NCBI GenBank assembly: GCA_027356675.1 | Contig: DAHVXO010000025.1 | Location: forward strand, 1 to 17,533 | Length of the DNA: 17,533 nucleotides | Direction: 5' to 3' | Source: Symbiobacteriaceae bacterium | GTDB lineage: Bacteria; Bacillota_E; Symbiobacteriia; Symbiobacteriales; Symbiobacteriaceae | Part shown: positions 15,038 to 17,533 of the stretch, piece by piece | Position numbering within the stretch: the stretch's first letter is position 1 | Layout: each line of letters begins with the position of its first letter | Translations under genes and position numbers: made by a program | Notes under the pieces: model-generated | Databases searched by the model: none | What the model saw: only the letters and a program-made list of their open reading frames with translations | Told to the model about the DNA's origin: nothing

Positions 15038-15812
15038 TCAGCCCACCGTCAACGCAGAGCGTCGTGCCGGTGACGTAGGAGGCGCTGGCACCCGCAAGGA
15101 AGAGTACGCCGGCGGCAAACTCAGCGGCGTCGCCATAGCGGCCCGTGGGAATGCGGCCGGCCGACTCGGCCTTGACGGTTTCGACGGATTTGCCGCTGGT
15201 CTTGGCCACCACGCCGTCCAGGAAATCGACCCGCTCCGTCTGGATCCGGCCGGGGGCCACGCAGTTGACCGTGATCTGATCCTTGGCCACCTGGGCCGAC
15301 AGGGTCTTCATGAGGCCGGTGACCCCGGCCCGCAGTGAGTTGGAGAGCAACAGGTTGATGATCGGCTGTTTGACCCCTCCGGACGTGAGGTAGATGATCC
15401 GCCCACCGCCTCGTGCCTGCATGGATGGGATGACTGCCCGCGAGAGGCGGACGGCGGACATGAGCAGGTTCTCAAAGGCGCCCTGCCAGGCGGCGTCATC
15501 GAGGTTCATGAACAGGCCGGCCGGCGGACCGCCCGTGTTGCTCACCAGGATGTCCACGCCGCCGTAAGTCTCCAGTGTTGCCTTCACGACCCGCTCCACA
15601 TCCGCGGCGCGGCTGACGTCGGCCGTGAGGGCCAGGACCTGGCGGCCGGTCTCCTGCCGGATGGCGACGGCGGCGGCTTCCACGGAATCGCGATCACGGC
15701 TGCAAATGGCCAGGTCACAGCCCTCTTTGGCCAGGCTCAGCGCCGAAGCGCGCCCCAGCCCCTTGCTGGCGGCGGTCACCAGTGCGATCTTGCCCTTCAA
15801 ACCGGAGTCCAT
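15021..15812 (-). CDS. SDR family protein with altered active site
   Basis: A 263-residue Rossmann-fold protein of the classical short-chain dehydrogenase length. It has the nucleotide loop TAASKGLGRASAL, VSNTGGPP (normally NNAG), and the C-terminal YVTGTTLCVDGG. The catalytic Ser lies in YLTSGG, but the expected Y-x-x-x-K is replaced by S-x-x-x-R in LLSNSLRAGVTGL. A known group of BKR-like SDR proteins has this altered tetrad, and their activity is unclear, so no substrate can be given. Alanine in place of the first G in TGxxxGxG also fits that group. GGGGGAA precedes ATG 15812. It reads against the PBP gene and may be co-transcribed with the coiled-coil gene, though a terminator stands between. 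Confidence 0.88.
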   Translation of the reverse strand: MDSGLKGKIALVTAASKGLGRASALSLAKEGCDLAICSRDRDSVEAAAVAIRQETGRQVLALTADVSRAADVERVVKATLETYGGVDILVSNTGGPPAGLFMNLDDAAWQGAFENLLMSAVRLSRAVIPSMQARGGGRIIYLTSGGVKQPIINLLLSNSLRAGVTGLMKTLSAQVAKDQITVNCVAPGRIQTERVDFLDGVVAKTSGKSVETVKAESAGRIPTGRYGDAAEFAAGVLFLAGASASYVTGTTLCVDGGLINTLL

Positions 15813-15837
15813 CAGCTATTCCCCCAAAGTTCAGGTT

Positions 15838-15872
15838 AAACGAAACCCGTGGCCTCCGCACGAGGTCACGGG
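15838..15872 (-). terminator. Rho-independent terminator of the coiled-coil gene
   Basis: An 11-bp stem CCCGTGACCTC / GAGGCCACGGG with a 5-base loop is followed, in minus orientation, by TTTCGTTT. It overlaps the stop codon of the coiled-coil gene. Confidence 0.65.
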
Positions 15873-16189
15873 CGCTCACGGACTGCAATGAGGTTACGGG
15901 CGGCCTGCAACGCCGCCAGCTTCTGCGAGAGGATCTCCACTTCGCTCTCCAGGGAGGCGAGCGAGCGCTCGGTGCTGACCAGGACTTCCTTGAGGGAGGC
16001 CAGTTCCACCTGGATGGCCTTCTGGTGCTCAGGAGCGAGCACGGACAGGGAGGCGATGGTCGCCTCCAGGCTGCGCCGGTTGGCCAGGAGAATCTCCAGT
16101 TCGGTCTTCTTGCCGATCAGGGTCTGCTCGGCCTCGGTGATGCGCTGTGCAATGAAGCTGCTGGCGTCGAAGAACTGAATATCGGGCAT
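15866..16189 (-). CDS. Hypothetical coiled-coil protein
   Basis: A 107-residue soluble protein of unknown function. After MPDIQFFDASSFIAQRITEA the rest is almost entirely helical, with Leu, Glu, Lys and Ala in heptad-like order (TERSLASLESEVEILSQKL), typical of a coiled coil that dimerises. No catalytic motif is present. The longer open frame would begin at 16258, but ATG 16189 follows GGGAGGGTC, so I took that start. A terminator lies at its end and the SDR gene follows after 53 bases. I do not recognise a named family. Confidence 0.75.
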   Translation of the reverse strand: MPDIQFFDASSFIAQRITEAEQTLIGKKTELEILLANRRSLEATIASLSVLAPEHQKAIQVELASLKEVLVSTERSLASLESEVEILSQKLAALQAARNLIAVRERP

Positions 16190-16307
16190 AAGACCCTCCC
16201 GAGAGCATCTGTTTACGATACGCCTCCTATTGTACAATGATCGCTGGTTATGGTCCACAGCGAGCGGCCTTGCGTCGGGTTTGTTACAAATGGAAGCATT
16301 CGCAGGA

Positions 16308-16336
16308 TTGATTCTGGACGCTGAATGTAGTAATAT
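16308..16336 (+). promoter_or_regulatory. Promoter of the tRNA cluster
   Basis: TTGATT (16308-16313), a 17-base spacer and TAATAT (16331-16336), 24 bases before the first tRNA. It likely drives Met, Phe and Ala tRNAs and the SRP RNA as one transcript. Confidence 0.6.
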
Positions 16337-16359
16337 GATGTCTCGCCAGCAGTCTTCAT

Positions 16360-16436
16360 GGCGGTGTAGCTCAGTTGGTCAGAGCATACGGTTCATACCC
16401 GTAGTGTCGGTGGTTCAAATCCACCCACCGCTACCA
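16360..16436 (+). tRNA. tRNA-Met (CAT)
   Basis: Complete cloverleaf with encoded CCA, 77 nt. The acceptor stem GGCGGTG pairs with CACCGCT and the anticodon stem TACGG/CCGTA holds the loop TTCATAC. The closely similar elongator tRNA-Met of other Firmicutes makes Met more likely than Ile(CAT). Confidence 0.95.
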
Positions 16437-16443
16437 GGATTCT

Positions 16444-16519
<76 letters not shown>

Positions 16520-16523
16520 CAAA

Positions 16524-16551
16524 GGCCGGAAGGGGAACTCCCCTTCCTGCC
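16524..16551 (+). other. Spacer hairpin between tRNA-Phe and tRNA-Ala
   Basis: GGAAGGGG / CCCCTTCC with loop AACT, extended by GGC/GCC after one mismatch. No T-run follows, so it is more likely a processing signal than a terminator. Confidence 0.5.
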
Positions 16552-16558
16552 GTCATAC

Positions 16559-16634
<76 letters not shown>

Positions 16635-16706
16635 GTCCGCTAGTGGCTCGGCGGCAATGCGTCAGATCCGGAAGGAAGCAGCGCCCCGTCGAGTCGCTAG
16701 GTGGAC
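16635..16706 (+). ncRNA. ffs: Signal recognition particle RNA, small bacterial type
   Basis: The universal domain IV motif is present: GTCAGATCCGGAAGGAAGCA (16661-16680) with the GGAA tetraloop and the asymmetric AGCAG side. Flanks fold into one long hairpin: GTCCGC (16635-16640) pairs with GTGGAC (16701-16706), then TAG/CTA and GGCTCG/CGAGTC-like pairs. The RNA binds Ffh and targets ribosomes to the membrane. At about 72 nt the core is shorter than most 4.5S-like RNAs (about 95-115 nt), and the mature ends are uncertain. It abuts tRNA-Ala with no spacer. Confidence 0.85.
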
Positions 16707-16746
16707 GCTTTGGGCGTCAGGGGTTCGATCCTTCTACCGTACACCA
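16704..16746 (+). pseudogene. tRNA-like 3' remnant
   Basis: GACGC/GCGTC looks like a long variable arm. Next, AGGGG TTCGATC CTTCT folds as a T-arm, and ACCGTACACCA resembles an acceptor strand with CCA. No 5' partner (GTACGGT) or anticodon arm exists upstream, where the SRP RNA lies. Sixteen bases (16716-16731) are identical to the T-arm of tRNA-Ala (16604-16619). Confidence 0.4.
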
Positions 16747-16753
16747 GGGAGAG

Positions 16754-16792
16754 CAGACAGGCCAAGCCTTTGCAGGTTTGGTCTGTTTTTTT
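16754..16792 (+). terminator. Rho-independent terminator of the tRNA-SRP transcript
   Basis: CCAAGCCT / AGGTTTGG stem with TTGC loop, extended by CAGA/TCTG around a bulge, followed by seven T residues (16786-16792). Confidence 0.85.
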
Positions 16793-17285
16793 GTGATCCC
16801 ATCCCTTGGGCAGGGACGGAAACCGGACATCCACTGGCCCACCATGTTAGCTCCCTCGACCGCGGTTGCCTCGTCAGGCTTCTGGCTTGCAAGCATGGCA
16901 GGAACCGCTGTGGTGGTCGGATTCGCGCTCAGAACAGGTGCAGGACACCTACAAGTGGCGGATCTGGCCCTGCTTGGTGCCGTCCTGGCGGCCGCCCTGG
17001 GGTACGCTGAGGGTGGGCAGGTGATTAGCTGGGCGCTGACCCTTGCGGCCCCTTTCCTGGTGCTACCTATGGTCCTGATGGTTCGGCAGCATGGCCTCTC
17101 CGGTTCATTCAGCGCCTGGCTGTCCTTTGGGTATTTGGGGGTCGTCAGCCAGTTTCTGGGCTTCTTTGCCTGGTACAGAGGGTTGGCGCTGGGTGGCATG
17201 GCCCGGGTAAGTCAGCTCCAGCTACTCCAGCCTTTTCTCACCATTGTGGCCTCGGGCCTTCTGCTGGGTGAGCAGATCACGCTCA

Positions 17286-17533
17286 CTACTTTCGGGGTCG
17301 CCCTCGTGGTAGTCGCGACCGTGGCGTTGGGGCGGAAAGCACCGGTGGTGGGGCCGGCGACTGGTCCGGCGGGTTCGCCTGCCCGGACAGATAGTCCACC
17401 ACCCGGACCCGCTGTAGCCGCAAGACTAGCCCCTGTGTGCATAGACGAGGGTTACCGAGGGGGATCGGTGCGAGTACCTCCCGCTCCAGGCCGTAGAGTA
17501 GCGAGGCGATCCCGGTCGTGCGGTATCCGGTGA
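17286..17533 (-). CDS. Possible partial CDS entering from the right
   Basis: An open minus-strand frame with G/C at most third positions enters at the right edge and stops at TAG 17286. It contains RTTGIASLLYGLEREVLAPI and GLVLRLQRVRVVDYLSGQ, which look protein-like, then a Pro-rich tail that overlaps the EamA homology and is probably not native. The part at 17457-17495 is the 39-bp repeat also found at 1246-1284. I do not recognise the family. It could be a repeated gene such as a transposase, cut short by rearrangement, or merely a GC-rich antisense frame. Confidence 0.3.
   Translation of the reverse strand, partial: TGYRTTGIASLLYGLEREVLAPIPLGNPRLCTQGLVLRLQRVRVVDYLSGQANPPDQSPAPPPVLSAPTPRSRLPRGRPRK
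17457..17495 (-). repeat. 39-bp dispersed repeat, copy 2 (inverted)
   Basis: Reverse complement agrees with 1246-1284 at 37 of 39 positions; the flanks are unrelated. Lies downstream of the EamA remnant. Confidence 0.6.

Larger units (their letters stand above)
16844..17533 (+). pseudogene. 5'-truncated EamA/DMT family transporter
   Basis: Residues from about 8 to 165 match the second half of an EamA (drug/metabolite) exporter. FWLASMAGTAVVVGFAL would be the fifth membrane helix, and four or five helices follow, with YLGVVSQFLGFFAWYRGLAL and LLQPFLTIVASGLLLGEQIT typical of the second EamA repeat. The first repeat, about 120 residues, is missing: a terminator and SRP RNA stand where it should be. 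Homology ends near 17340 (GRKAP). Beyond that the frame runs on with Pro/Arg-rich sequence to a stop at 17533, which looks like read-through into unrelated DNA. The frame is open upstream to 16487, with GTG 16793 and ATG 16844 as possible starts. EamA proteins need both repeats, although single-repeat pairs exist, so this is probably dead. Confidence 0.7.

Overview
The window looks like chromosomal DNA of a GC-rich (roughly 60% by eye) Firmicutes-type bacterium. The main support is the block ruvX - DUF1292 - mltG - class B penicillin-binding protein, which mirrors the yrrK-yrzB-yrrL-(yrrR) neighbourhood of Bacillus. A yybP-ykoY riboswitch upstream of terC, frequent TTG/GTG starts with purine-rich ribosome binding sites, and a Thermus-type isocitrate dehydrogenase fit as well. 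Combined with a broken carbonic anhydrase and a bicarbonate transporter, a Symbiobacterium-like lineage is an attractive but unproven guess.

Left part (1-2230): a minus-strand tyrosine recombinase overlaps the start of another gene that leaves the window. The recombinase's ribosome binding site lies inside a strong hairpin. Upstream is a 39-bp sequence that recurs, inverted, at the far right end. A long leader follows with a promoter, a yybP-ykoY (Mn2+) riboswitch, a 20-bp terminator-like stem and two putative small ORFs.

Metal and envelope transport (2235-3640): terC and a COG2426 small membrane exporter overlap and form one operon. Next come the 41-codon remnant of a beta-carbonic anhydrase, a small winged-helix regulator, and a DUF6671 protein with a Cys-rich tail whose near-consensus promoter is covered by an imperfect palindrome.

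Central metabolism (5423-9994): an isocitrate dehydrogenase, then a tight operon purE-purK-sbtA-sbtB with its own promoter. PurK consumes bicarbonate, SbtA resembles bicarbonate permeases and SbtB resembles their PII-like regulator, so the operon reads as a bicarbonate-supply unit for purine synthesis. The adjacent wreck of a carbonic anhydrase makes this more interesting.

Housekeeping and cell wall (10000-15040): a converging CBS-domain gene, then rhomboid protease, ruvX, DUF1292, mltG and a transpeptidase. Next, on the minus strand, come an SDR protein without the usual catalytic Tyr/Lys and a short coiled-coil protein.

Right end (16300-17533): a tRNA-Met/Phe/Ala cluster joined directly to a short SRP RNA and a tRNA-like 3' remnant, closed by a terminator. 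A 5'-truncated EamA transporter and an opposing partial ORF carrying the second copy of the 39-bp repeat finish the window.
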